A stretch of DNA of 64,000 nt from Paracyclopina nana. Lineage: Eukaryota > Arthropoda > Copepoda > Cyclopoida > Cyclopettidae. The stretch is from NCBI GenBank assembly GCA_019096065.1, contig JAGUCH010000009.1:2862001-2926000 (forward strand), written 5' to 3'. A model generated the notes under the pieces. That model had not been told where the DNA came from. It worked only from the letters and a program-made list of their open reading frames with translations, and searched no databases. A program made the position numbers and the translations under genes. Of the stretch, positions 47,571-59,700 are shown piece after piece. The first letter of the stretch is position 1, and each line of letters begins with the position of its first letter.

Positions 47571-49741
47571 ATGGCTACTGAATCGACAAATAGCTGCAAT
47601 TGTGCCACTTTCCTGGACCCCTTTCCTACCCAAATCACGTGGAGGTAAAATGGAATAAGCCTCGTAATTAATCAATCAGTGAATAATTAATGGCTTGTGT
47701 GTTTTATAGGTCCGTCTCCAGTTTACAGCATTATTGTCGAGTTTGTAATACTCAGCTCAACTCGTGCAAACAGTCGAGAATTCATGCTGAGGGCAAAAAG
47801 CATGAAAAACGAGTGGATTACTTGAAATTCTGCTTCGAAAATGGTGAGCCAACTTAATATCCTTAGACGTTCATGTAGCGTACAACGCCCTAAAATTACG
47901 TAACTACATAAAAAATTATTTAGGTACAGAAGCAAGCGAAGTAACCAATGCAGCCGAGCCAACCTCGCCAAAAATGACGTCAGCTCCGCCCATTTTGACC
48001 AATGCCCCGCCCCCTCCCTTGATACCCCAAATGTACCCCTCCTACTTGCATTATTCGGCCCCTCCTGCCGCCTTCTATTTCCCTGCGCAGAGTTACCACC
48101 ACTCTTACCCTGATTTTGTGGCCATGCCCACGGCCCCTCCCCCAAACACGCCCCTGGGCTTGCCCTTCGGCCCGGCGGGCTACTATCCCCAGCCTTCCAC
48201 CCCGGTGATACTGACTGAAAACCAGCCAACTAAACCAGTTGAATCGAAAAAACAAGGGGGCTACAACAAGGGCCCCAGTGGCATAGTGGAAAAGGCCAAA
48301 AAGGCCAAAAGCTCAGCAAGTTCCATGACCTCGATGAGCTCAAGTCACCATGTACTCACGTGTGACCTTTGCAGCCTCACTTTTCCGTCCTTGTCTGTTC
48401 TGAACAACCACATAAAGGGTTCGAGGCATTTGAGAAAAGTCAAGTCACAACAGGCGTATAAGCAAATGAAGGCCGCTGGAATGGCCTTCAAACAAGAATC
48501 AGGGGAAATCCAGTGTGAAGTCTGTAGGGTTTCGGTCAATTCTTCGCATCAATTGCAAGCACATCTTGCAGGTATTTATCACTACCCACAAGTGTCCTTG
48601 TCGTCCGCTAGGTGGCGCTTTTGCCCATCTGGCTGGGCGGCTCATGGGCCGATTGGGCAGATGTTTTAATCTGCCACATTACTTTGCAGGCCATAAGCAT
48701 AAAGTGAGGTGCTATAGGCGTGGCCTGGATCCTTCGGCTGCTCTCATCACGCCCACTTCGACCCCGCCCTCTACGGCCCCATCTGAGTGCTCGGCACCGA
48801 GGTCATCTGCGTCCTCTAAGTACCACACTATCACTTTGGGAAAATCGTTGCTGGGCATGCCCCCAGGGTCAACTAAAATACCCACAACCCTGAAGCCTGG
48901 TCTACTCGGGGAGTACCCAGTGGCTCTGAATGCTGCCCAAGCCCTCAGAGGGTTACTGCCACTCCCACTTCCTAAGCCACTCCTCCCGGTGCAAGCCCAC
49001 AAGACCCCCAGAAATTCGAGTTCATCGCTGAATAGCAAAACTAAGACTCGTAAGGTTTCAAGGCCTGGGCAAAGAAGTCATGCTAAAGAAAGGCGCGATT
49101 CTACTACGGAGTCTGATGAAGCGACGGGTAATTATTATTGGTTTTTATGTTACGGCCGAAACGGCCGGCTGCCGTGCAGCCAGCACGCGATGAGCGCCAC
49201 CTGGCGCTACACGTGGGCATTAATCAAGGTTCTATTAACTATTATTTCAGATGCGACTTGCGTCGTGAAAAAGGAAGCTGAAGCTGATGGTGAGAAAAAA
49301 GAAGGCTACGTCAGCCAATCTAAAGGCAATGACTTTTCCTCAGATGAAGCCAAGGAGTCCGAGGGTGATTCGGATCCAGTTTCCATTGAGGCAAACATGA
49401 TAGAGACTTCTGCCAACGAAAACGTGTTGGACATCGGGAGCAAGCCAGTCAAATTTTCGTGTGAAACTTGTAACCTCACAGTCAATTCAGCCACTCAACT
49501 GTCTCAGGTAAATGGCTGAAAAATGGGGAAATTATATGAGTAAATAACTTTTATTCGCTTTCAGCACATGAGCAGCCCCAAGCATCATGTGAAAGCAGCC
49601 GAGGCCAATAATAATGGTGACACTAAAACGCTCAAGGAGATTCCAATGCTCAACATGTTTCTGAAGACTTTGCATGCCCCAAGTCAATATGAAAAAATCG
49701 AGTCTTCAGGGGATGGAAGCAATACTGAAGTGGAACGATGA
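47571..49741 (+). CDS. ZNF385: ZNF385-like protein with four U1/matrin-type C2H2 zinc fingers
   Basis: Exons: 47571-47644, 47710-47843, 47924-48571, 48690-49127, 49251-49507, 49565-49741; phases all match and the sum is 575 residues. The fingers have spacing C-x2-C-x12-H-x5-H, typical of double-stranded RNA-binding U1-type fingers: residues 34-56 (CRVC to GKKH), 216-238 (CDLC to GSRH), 267-289 (CEVC to GHKH) and 502-524 (CETC to PKHH). The phrase VNSxxQLxxH in fingers 3 and 4 is characteristic of the ZNF385 family. Between fingers 1 and 2 is a Pro/Tyr-rich low-complexity region, and between 3 and 4 a Pro/Ser and basic linker (TRKVSRPGQRSH). Vertebrate relatives bind RNA and modulate p53 or mRNA localisation; the role here is not inferred further. 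The small first exon was found by phase and ATG. Confidence 0.9.
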
Positions 49742-52700
49742 ATGTTAGTCTTGTTCATGTTATCTTCTTGCTACTACTTCATATTTTATCATTTGTTCTG
49801 CATGTTTGATTTTTTTTACAATATATACAATGGGGATAGTAAACTGGTACATTGAACTTATTGCTCTTGCCTACATATTTGGTGATCTGTTCTTTTTATC
49901 ATCGCACATCTGATATGATGATGTGGTTTTCATTGACGTTGCTCAAATATTTAAGATTGCTTCCTACTTTTGCTCCAGTTCATAAAATGGATGACGCCCC
50001 ATCATCATAATTCAGAGTTGTTTGTTGTAAAAGTGGGTGGATGCAAATTCTAAGGATAAAAGTTAGGATAATTAGGAAGTTTTTTGAGCAATTTTACAAA
50101 TAACCTGAATTGGCATTAACCATTGCTTCAATCTAAGTAAGATTTTTTGCTATTTTCAAAATTGCTTGCGAAACGGCAAATTGTGGACAAGACCTTTTAA
50201 ATAGCTTATAATGGGATAATTGAGCATTTAAGCAATGGTTAGAATAGGAAGTTTAATGCAAAGAACTCGTTTTTCCATTATTTCGAGGCTACCTTATTTT
50301 ATCCTGTTCAAATTAAGGTTTACGCTTTTGCAATGGAAAGCTAATATTGTGTGAAATCCGAGAAGTACATTTAAAAATCAGAAGAATTCTGAGCACACTT
50401 AGCAAATATTTAATTTAGTTATCTTGTACTGAATTGTTAGGTGATAATACCATTAAGATTAACTGGGCGCAGCTAAGAAGCATTGATAAAATTAGATGTA
50501 AGTTATCATACAGGCCTAGAGTCAATTTGCATTTAATTTTAGCTGATTTTCATGAAACGAATAATTTAAAAGCATTTTAGAGTTATAAGAACATAATTAA
50601 ATATAGTGAGATGACAGGTGACTTCAACAACAAGAACCTTGTTATCCTAATCATATCCAACCAGATTTTTGAAGTTGGTCCTCATTCAATGCAATTGAGA
50701 AGACTCCCACGCAAAATGCACAGATCCAGACGCGCCAGAAGGTTGACGCATAAAATGCGTACAAATGTCTGAGAGCAGCATTTTGGCCATAAAAATGGGT
50801 GATTGTTTTTTTCGTATATTCCGCCTGACTTCATCAAGTCATCAAATTCCTGATAGCAAGAATGTTCAGACTTCGCAAAATTCCATGCTTTTGTGCCATT
50901 GTGCAAAATCATCGGCCCACTGTATGCAGCTACTTTGAAATATGATTTACGTGGTCGAATGGGGTAATTTGTAAGTTCAAAAATAGTTAACCGCCTATTT
51001 TTAAGGGTCTTTAAGAGCCCGCGTAAAAACGGGCAGCTACTCAGAAGTATTATTGACAGGAATTGCTTTTTGCTCGGAATTTTATTTCCCCATTGTGTGT
51101 TATATTGCACCTACTTAAAAATTTTCCCAGCTCATCAGGAGGCCTTGAGGAGCAAATCTGACATTTTGGAGTGGTTTACTAGATGAGCCTTCGGAAATTG
51201 AGCTGGGCTTGACATGTGTTTTTCTCAGCATCAGCTGATTTTTGGATTCGAGAATATCCTACGCAGGATGCATTATAGGCAAGCCTACTTACCTATTTTC
51301 AAATTTGCTTGAAGGAATAATCTTTGAGGAAATATTATGGTAAAGTAAGAAATCAGAGCAAATAATTATCAATCGCGCCGGTCAAACAAAACAGCTGAAA
51401 GTGTGCCCGCATCAGCTGACAGCAATTAGTAAACAAAGGTAGTCAAAGTGCATTTTGACCTTCTTTTGAAGCACTTTTTCGGCTAAATGATCTGTGAAAT
51501 TGCCCCATGTGGTGTATGGCGACATCTCGTGGCAAGATTTGAACTATTAGGCCCGGCGCATCAGCTCAGCGGCTGCGTTTCTTAATTGCAGTTCCGGCCG
51601 CGAGAATCGTTGCTGAGCTTCCTCTCAGTGGCGCGTAGTTCTCGGTGGAGTGTGCACACGATATTTTTGCTGCTGCTACGACTCTGGCAACTCTTTATTA
51701 AACTTGGCTGCAGTCAAAAACGGTCAAAGAAGGTCAAGAAGCAACATCCCACGCATTTGCCAGCTCCTTAAAAAAGTCAGCTGATTATGCTCAGTGTCAG
51801 AATAGCATCAGCTGCACATTTGGACTTCCTTGTTTTTATGAACCATCAGAACTGATTATCTGATTAAAAGGAACTAAATCACCAGGTAAGACCCTGACTT
51901 TTTTTCCATTTTGGGCAAATATTATGAATTTTGGGCATAGTTTTCATTTTTTAACGCAAGGAAGGCCGCTTAGTTTTGCATTAAGTCAGTGACCTTGGCC
52001 CCATTTTGATTGAATTTCACAAGTAATTTTTTATGATTCTCAGTCAAATTGTCTAGAGGAAAAAGGAAGCCTGCTTGTATACAAAGCAACATCATTGCAC
52101 CTCATGTGGCCTTGGGATTGTGAACCTTTGGCTTTACAGCGCGTCTAAAAGGACACTGAGGGCAAAAAGGCTCCAAAAGTATCTCAGCAATCCTTCCAAT
52201 AGTAATCCTCAGCCAAGCTGACTTTGAAATTCTTAAAAAACTGACAAAGATATTATTTTTTTGTTTGTTCTGCGCCCACTGTGCTCACCTCAGCTGTTGA
52301 GCATCATCCAAAGCAAAGCCTGTCATTACTGAGTCTCTGTGTGTTTTCTTGAGCTGCGAACATTAAAATGTGGGCCAGGACCTTTTATTGCTGGCTGACT
52401 TCAAAACTCAGCTATTTTGGAGCTGAAAATTAATGCGAAAACTAGAGCAAGATGTCATGCAACGAATCACAAAAATAAGTTTAAAATGTTGAAAAACAAT
52501 GACTTGGCTTTTATTTGATATTCAGCGCAATGACATGTGACTTTTCCGCTGCTGATATCAGCTCTAAAACCATTTTTAGTTGGGATGAATAATTCATGCC
52601 ATTTTTCACGGCGGTTTAATTTGTGTGCGCGAGCTGGCGCGGCGGGCGTAGCAACTCACTTTTTTCGTTGACAAATGAACCCTTAAAAGGCTCAATGGAT

Positions 52701-53768
52701 GTTCATGATGATGATCAAATGCGGAAGAATTGATATCAAGAAATTCCCAGGGTCACCCAAATTTGTGCGAGTGTGGTGCAAAGATCTTAATCTCAGCCCC
52801 AAAACACGTCAACTTTTAAAATGTTATTGGCAGAGCTGGAATTTTTTTGCGAATGCGACCTCGCTACTCCATTTTTTGCCCTCATTAATAAACCTCCAGT
52901 ATTTGCGCGCAAAAAGATTGAAACTGAGCCCCGAGGGCTCTTTTTTGCCCTAGCACACCTGAAAAATGTGAAAAATCAGGCCACCGCATTTTAAGCTTTT
53001 CAAAAGGGTTTTCTAAGCTTGGGGCTTTTTTGAAGCTCAGTGAATCTAGCTTTCACTCAGCCCTCGGGCTGGTTGGTCCTGGATCCCCAATATTTTTTTT
53101 CAACATATTCCAGCCTTGACAAGCGTTTGTTGCCAATTTTCAACGGCCACCCACTTGAGTGTCATCTTGTGCAAATTTTGGAAATGGCACGTGACTCCGA
53201 AATCGTGTACAGAATCTTGAGGACACAACGTGATTTGCGTATTAAACTATCACACAAATTTTGCTGTTTGGCCCTTGACAGCTCGATGATGCATTGCAAT
53301 TAATAAAAGCTGGGTGAAGAATTACAGACAGTAAAAATGCGTTGAATATTTCCTGCTTTAAATGTGACCTTGCCAAGCAATCACGCGAACCGGGCATTTA
53401 CACATTTTGAAAGGTTGCGTGAGTAACATAATGGAATGTTGCGCTGGATAGCTAAAATTCCGACGCTCTTCCATCCGTTCGTTAAAAATGCTAACTATGA
53501 AATTCTCACCTTGAAAATTAAATTTATCCTAGTTCATTTTTCATCGCAAAAAAATCATGTTGTCAAAAAGCGCCATCTATCCTTTAAAATATTTACTTAA
53601 TTTTGCCCGATAAATGTCCATTGATGCCTCTTTAAAGCTATAAATCAAAACTATTGCCTAAAGCTGTAAATGAATTTTTGAAACATTTATTGAGGTTTTG
53701 TGATACGCTTTCCAATTTTTGCGCTCAATAAGATTTTATCTCTTGTCAAAACATGTGTTTTCACAGAC
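49742..53768. other. Gene-poor region; possible untranslated exon near 51.6-51.9 kb
   Basis: No coding exon is supported. A CpG-richer patch at 51.54-51.70 kb is followed by a good splice donor CACCAG|gtaaga at 51885/51886. It could be the non-coding first exon of the gene whose coding exon lies at 62.4 kb, which would put the whole 8.4-kb repeat element inside an intron. This is a guess from position only. Confidence 0.3.
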
Positions 53769-53770
53769 TA

Positions 53771-56700
53771 GCACTAATGGGACCCCCGGTCCCATTGATG
53801 CTAAATAAAAAACGGGGTCCTGCACTAATGGGACCCGCTAATGGGACAAAAAAAATAAGTGGTGCCAAATCGATTCCTGATGATGAGAGGATTCATTTGG
53901 TACCAAATACTCATTTTTTGATTTTTGTCCCAAAAGCGCTAAATAAAGTCCACATTGACTACCCCTCCAAAACTTCTCTTTTTGAATTATCACGAAACCT
54001 TTCCATTTTGAGTGTCTAATTAGCAAGAGGTATAATGAATTAAAGGGATTGATTATATAAGAACTACTTAAGGCCAACTAAGTCCAAAACTAAAAGTATT
54101 CTATCATCAAAAATAGTTTTGAATTGAAAATCAAATAAATAAATAATAATTTACAAAACTGTCAATGAGCTTCAAAATAAAAGAAGCCTCCAAGACCTCT
54201 AAAATACTTGAAATTAAATAATAAACTAATAAAAACCTACTTCATTTTACAAAGGGTGAACTTTTCTTTGAGTAAATCATTGGCTGACTATCATGATTCT
54301 TGCCTCAAGACAGGGTAAGGTTGAAAACGCTCTGCACTGTATTAAAATAAGCCTAACTAACTTGCCTCAAAGTCATGGAACATGAGACATTCTTGTTTTC
54401 TGCATGTTACTGGCCTCTGCTCGGCTACAAGAACCAGTACTTGCTAATTTTGAGATAACAGCCTCAGCCTCTGAGGTCAGGCAGCCTCAGGCTGCTAGCA
54501 GCATATGCACCAGTGGCAAGTCCAAAGGTCTTTGAGTTCAAAGTGGCTGAAGTTGGCCAAAAATTGCCAAAAACATTGTATGGAGGTCATATATGATGAA
54601 TCCGAGGCTGCCTGAGTCATTTTGGCCTCCACTGGTTTTGGCTGGCTTCAGCCTAAGCATATGGTCGAGTTAGCTGAATAGTTCTACCTCCTGCTAATGG
54701 GACAAAATGCTTGTGCCCCTCTTGCTAATGGGACAAAAAAGTGTTCCACCCCTCACTAATGGGACCTCCACCTCAAGACAGGGTAAGGTTGAAAACGCTC
54801 TGCACTGTATTAAAATAAGCCTAACTAACTTGCCTCAAAGTCATGGAACATGAGACATTCTTGTTTTCTGCATGTTACTGGCCTCTGCTTGGCTACAAAA
54901 ACCAGTTCTTGCTAATTTTGAGATCATAACCTCAGCTTCTGAGGTCAGGCAGCCTAAGGCAGCTAGCAGCATATGCACCAGTGGCAAGTCCAAAGGTCTT
55001 TGAGCTCAAAGTGGCTGAAGTTGTTGACAAATTGCCAAAAACATTGTATGGAGGTCATATATGATGAATCCGAGGCTGCCTGAGTCATTTTGGCCTCCAC
55101 CGGTTTTGGCTGGCTTCAGCCTTAGCATAAGGTCGAGTTAGCTCAACAGTTCTACCTCCTACTAGTGGGACAAAATGCTTGTGCGCCTCTTGCTAATGGG
55201 AAAAAAAAGTGTTCCACCCCTCACTAATGGGACCACCACCTCAAGACAGGGTAAGGTTGAAAACGCTCTGCACTGTATTAAAATAAGCCTAACTAACTTG
55301 CCTCAAAGTCATGGAACATGAGACATTCTTGTTTTCTGCATGTTACTGGCCTCTGCTCGGCTACAAGAACCAGTACTTGCTAATTTTGAGATAACAGCCT
55401 CAGCCTCTGAGGTCAGGCAGCCTCAGGCTGCTAGCAGCATATGCACCAGTGGCAAGTCCAAAGGTCTTTGAGTTCAAAGTGGCTGAAGTTGGCCAAAAAT
55501 TGCCAAAAACATTGTATGAAGGTCATATATGATGAATCCGAGGCTGCCTGAGTCATTTTGGCCTCCACTGGTTTTGGCTGGCTTCAGCCTATGCATATGG
55601 TCGAGTTAGCTCAACAGTTCTACCTCCTGCTAGTGGGACAAAATGCTTGCGCGCCTCTTGCTAATGGGAGAAAAAAGTGTTCCACCCCCCACTAATGGGA
55701 CCACCACCTCAAGGCAGGGTAAGGTTGAAAACACTCTGCATTGTATTAAAATAAGCCTAACTAACTTGCCTCAAAGTCATGGAACATGAGACATTCTTGT
55801 TTTCTGCATGTTACTGGCCTCTGCTCGGCTACAAGAACCAGTTCTTGCTAATTTTGAGATAACAGCCTCAGCCTCTGAGGTCAGGCAGCCTCAGGCTGCT
55901 AGCAGCATATGCACCAGTGGCAAGTCCAAAGGTTTTTGTGCTTAAAGTGGCTGAAGTTGTTGACAAATTGCCAAAAACATTGTATGGAGGTCATATATGA
56001 TGAATCCGAGGCTGCCTGAGTCATTTTGGCCTCCACTGGTTTTGGCTGGCTTCAGCCTAAGCATATGGTCGAGTTAGCTGAATAGTTCTACCTCCTGCTA
56101 ATGGGACAAAATGCTTGTGCCCCTCTTGCTAATGGGACAAAAAAGTGTTCCACCCCTCACTAATGGGACCACCACCTCAAGACAGGGTAAGGTTGAAAAC
56201 GCTCAGCACTGTATTAAAATAAGCCTAACTAACTTGCCTCAAAGTCATGGAACATGAGACATTCTTGTTTTCTGCATGTTAATGGCCTCTGCTTGGCTAC
56301 AAGAACCAGTACTTGCTAATTTTGAGATAACAGCCTCAGCCTCTGAGGTCAGGCAGCCTCAGGCTGCTAGCAGCATATGCACCAGTGTCAAGTCCAAAGG
56401 TCTTTGTGCTTAAAGTGGCTGAAGTTGTTGACAAATTGCCAAAAACATTGTATGGAGGACATATATGATGAATCCGAGGCTGCCTGAGTCATTTTGGCCT
56501 CCACTGGTTTTGGCTGGCTTCAGCCTTAGCATAAGGTCGAGTTAGCTCAACAGTTCTACCTCCTGCTAGTGGGACAAAATGCTTGTGCGCCTCTTGCTAA
56601 TGGGACAAAAAAGTGTTCCACCCCCCACTAATGGGACCACCACCTCAAGACAGGGTAAGGTTGAAAACGCTCTGCACTGTATTAAAATAAGCCTAACTAA

Positions 56701-59700
56701 CTTGCCTCAAAGTCATGGAACATGAGACATTCTTGTTTTCTGCATGTTACTGGCCTCTGCTCGGCTACAAGAACCAGTACTTGCTAATTTTGATATAACA
56801 GCCTCAGCCTCTGAGGTCAGGCAGCCTCAGGCTGCTAGCAGCATATGCACCAGTGGCAAGTCCAAAGGTCTTTGAGCTCAAAGTGGCTGAAGTTGTTGAC
56901 AAATTGCCAAAAACATTGTGTGGAGGTCATATATGATGAATCCGAGGCTGCCTGAGTCATTTTGGCCTCCACCGGTTTTGGCTGGCTTCAGCCTTAGCAT
57001 AAGGTCGAGTTAGCTCAACAGTTCTACCTCCTACTAGTGGGACAAAATGCTTGTGCGCCTCTTGCTAATGGGACAAAAAAGTGTTCCACCCCCCACTAAT
57101 GGGACCACCACCTCAAGACAGGGTAAGGTTGAAAACGCTCTGCACTGTATTAAAATAAGCCTAACTAACTTGCCTCAAAGTCATGGAACATGAGACATTC
57201 TTGTTTTCTGCATGTTACTGGCCTCTGCTCGGCTACAAGAACCAGTACTTGCTAATTTTGAGATAACAGCCTCAGCCTCTGAGGTCAGGCAGCCTCAGGC
57301 TGCTAGCAGCATATGCACCAGTGGCAAGTCCAAAGGTCTTTGAGTTCAAAGTGGCTGAAGTTGGCCAAAAATTGCCAAAAACATTGTATGGAGGTCATAT
57401 ATGATGAATCCGAGGCTGCCTGAGTCATTTTGGCCTCCACTGGTTTTGGCTGGCTTCAGCCTATGCATATGGTCGAGTTAGCTCAACAGTTCTACCTCCT
57501 GCTAATGGGACAAAATGCTTGTGCGCCTCTTGCTAATGGGACAAAAAAGTGTTCCACCCCTCACTAATGGGACCACCACCTCAAGACAGGGTAAGGTTGA
57601 AAACGCTCAGCACTGTATTAAAATAAGCCTAACTAACTTGCCTCAAAGTCATGGAACATGAGACATTCTTGTTTTCTGCATGTTACTGGCCTCTGCTTGG
57701 CTACAAGAACCAGTTCTTGCTAATTTTGAGATAACAGCCTCAGCCTCTGAGGTCAGGCAGCATAGGCTGCTAGCAGCATATGCACCAGCAGCAAGTCCAA
57801 AGGTCTTTGAGCTCAAAGTGGCTGAAGTTGTTGGCAAATTGCCAAAAACATTGTATGGAGGTCATATTAGATGGATCCGAGGCTGCTTGGGCCATTTTGG
57901 TCTCCACTGGTTTTGGCTGGCTTCAGCCTTAGCATATGGTCGAGTTAGCTCGACAGTTCTACCTCCTGCTAATGGGACAAAATGCTTGTGCACCTCTTGC
58001 TATTGGGACAAAAAAGTGTTTCACCCCTCACTAATGGGACCACCACATCAAGACAGGGTAAGGTTGAAAATGCTCTGCACTGTATTAAAATAAGCCTAAC
58101 TAACTTGCCTCAAAGTCATGGAACATGAGACATTCTTGTTTTCTGCATGTTACTGGCATCTGCTTGGCTACAAGAACCAGTTCTTGCTAATTTTGATATA
58201 ACAGCCTCAGCCTCTGAGGTCAGGCAGCCTCAGGCTGCTAGCAGCATATGCACCAGTGGCAAGTCCAAAGGTCTCTGAGCTCAAAGTGGCTGAAGTTGTT
58301 GGCAAATTGCCAAAAACATTGTATGGAGGTCATATTAGATGGATCCGAGGCTGCTTGGGCCATTTTGGTCTCCACTGGTTTTGGCTGGCTTCAGCCTTAG
58401 CATATGGTCGAGTTAGCTCGACAGTTCTACCTCCTGCTAATGGGACAAAATGCTTGTGCACCTCTTGCTATTGGGACAAAAAAGTGTTTCACCCCTCACT
58501 AATGGGACCTCCACCTCAAGAAAGGGTAAGGTTGAAAACGCTCTGCACTGTATTAAAATAAGCCTAACTAACTTGCCTCAAAGTCATGGAACATGAGACA
58601 TTCTTGTTTTCTGCATGTTACTGGCCTCTGCTTGGCTACAAGAACCATTTCTTGCTAATTTTGATATAACAGCCTCAGCCTCTGAGGTCAGGCAGCCTCA
58701 GGCTGCTAGCAGCATATGCACCAGTGGCAAGTCCAAAGGTCTTTGTGCTTAAAGTGGCTGAAGTTGGCCAAAAATTGCCAAAAACATTGTATGGAGGTCA
58801 TATATGATGAATCCGAGGCTGCCTGAGTCATTTTGGCCTCCACTGGTTTTGGCTGGCTTCAGCCTATGCATAAGGTTGAGTTAGCTCGACAGTTCTACCT
58901 CCTGCTAATGGGACAAAATGCTTGTGCGCCTCTTGCTAATGGGACAAAAAAGTGTTCCACCCCTCACTAATGGGACCACCACCTCAAGACAGGGTAAGGT
59001 TGAAAACGCTCTGCACTGTATTAAAATAAGCCTAACTAACTTGCCTCAAAGTCATGGAACATGAGACATTCTTGTTTTCTGCATGTTACTGGCCTCTGCT
59101 TGGCTACAAGAACCAGTTCTTGCTAATTTTGAGATAACAGCCTCAGCCTCTGAGGTCAGGCAGCATAGGCTGCTAGCAGCATATGCACCAGTGGCAAGTC
59201 CAAAGGTCTTAGAGCTCAAAGTGGCTGAAGTTGTTGACAAATTGCCAAAAACATTGTATGGAGGTCATATATGATGAATCCGAGGCTGCCTGAGTCATTT
59301 TGGCCTCCACCGGTTTTGGCTGGCTTCAGCCTTAGCATAAGGTCGAGTTAGCTCAACAGTTCTACCTCCTGCTAGTGGGACAAAATGCTTGTGCGCCTCT
59401 TGCTAATGGGACAAAAAAGTGTTCCACCCCCCACTAATGGGACCACCACCTCAAGACAGGGTAAGGTTGAAAACGCTCTGCACTGTATTAAAATAAGCCT
59501 AACTAACTTGCCTCAAAGTCATGGAACATGAGACATTCTTGTTTTCTGCATGTTACTGGCCTCTGCTCGGCTACAAGAACCAGTACTTGCTAATTTTGAG
59601 ATAACAGCCTCAGCCTCTTAGGTCAGGCAGCCTCAGGCTGCTAGCAGCATATGCACCAGTGGCAAGTCCAAAGGTCTTTGAGCTCAAAGTGGCTGAAGTT

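Noticed and set aside
47723..48229. 168-codon minus-strand frame
   Set aside because: Antisense shadow of the ZNF385-like exons; crosses their intron without coding features.
50682..51110. 142-codon minus-strand frame
   Set aside because: No recognisable domain or flanking exons; length is compatible with chance in 64 kb.
57680..58093. 137-codon frame in the satellite array
   Set aside because: The unit length is divisible by three, so frames persist by chance; nearly identical neighbouring units carry stops in the same frame.
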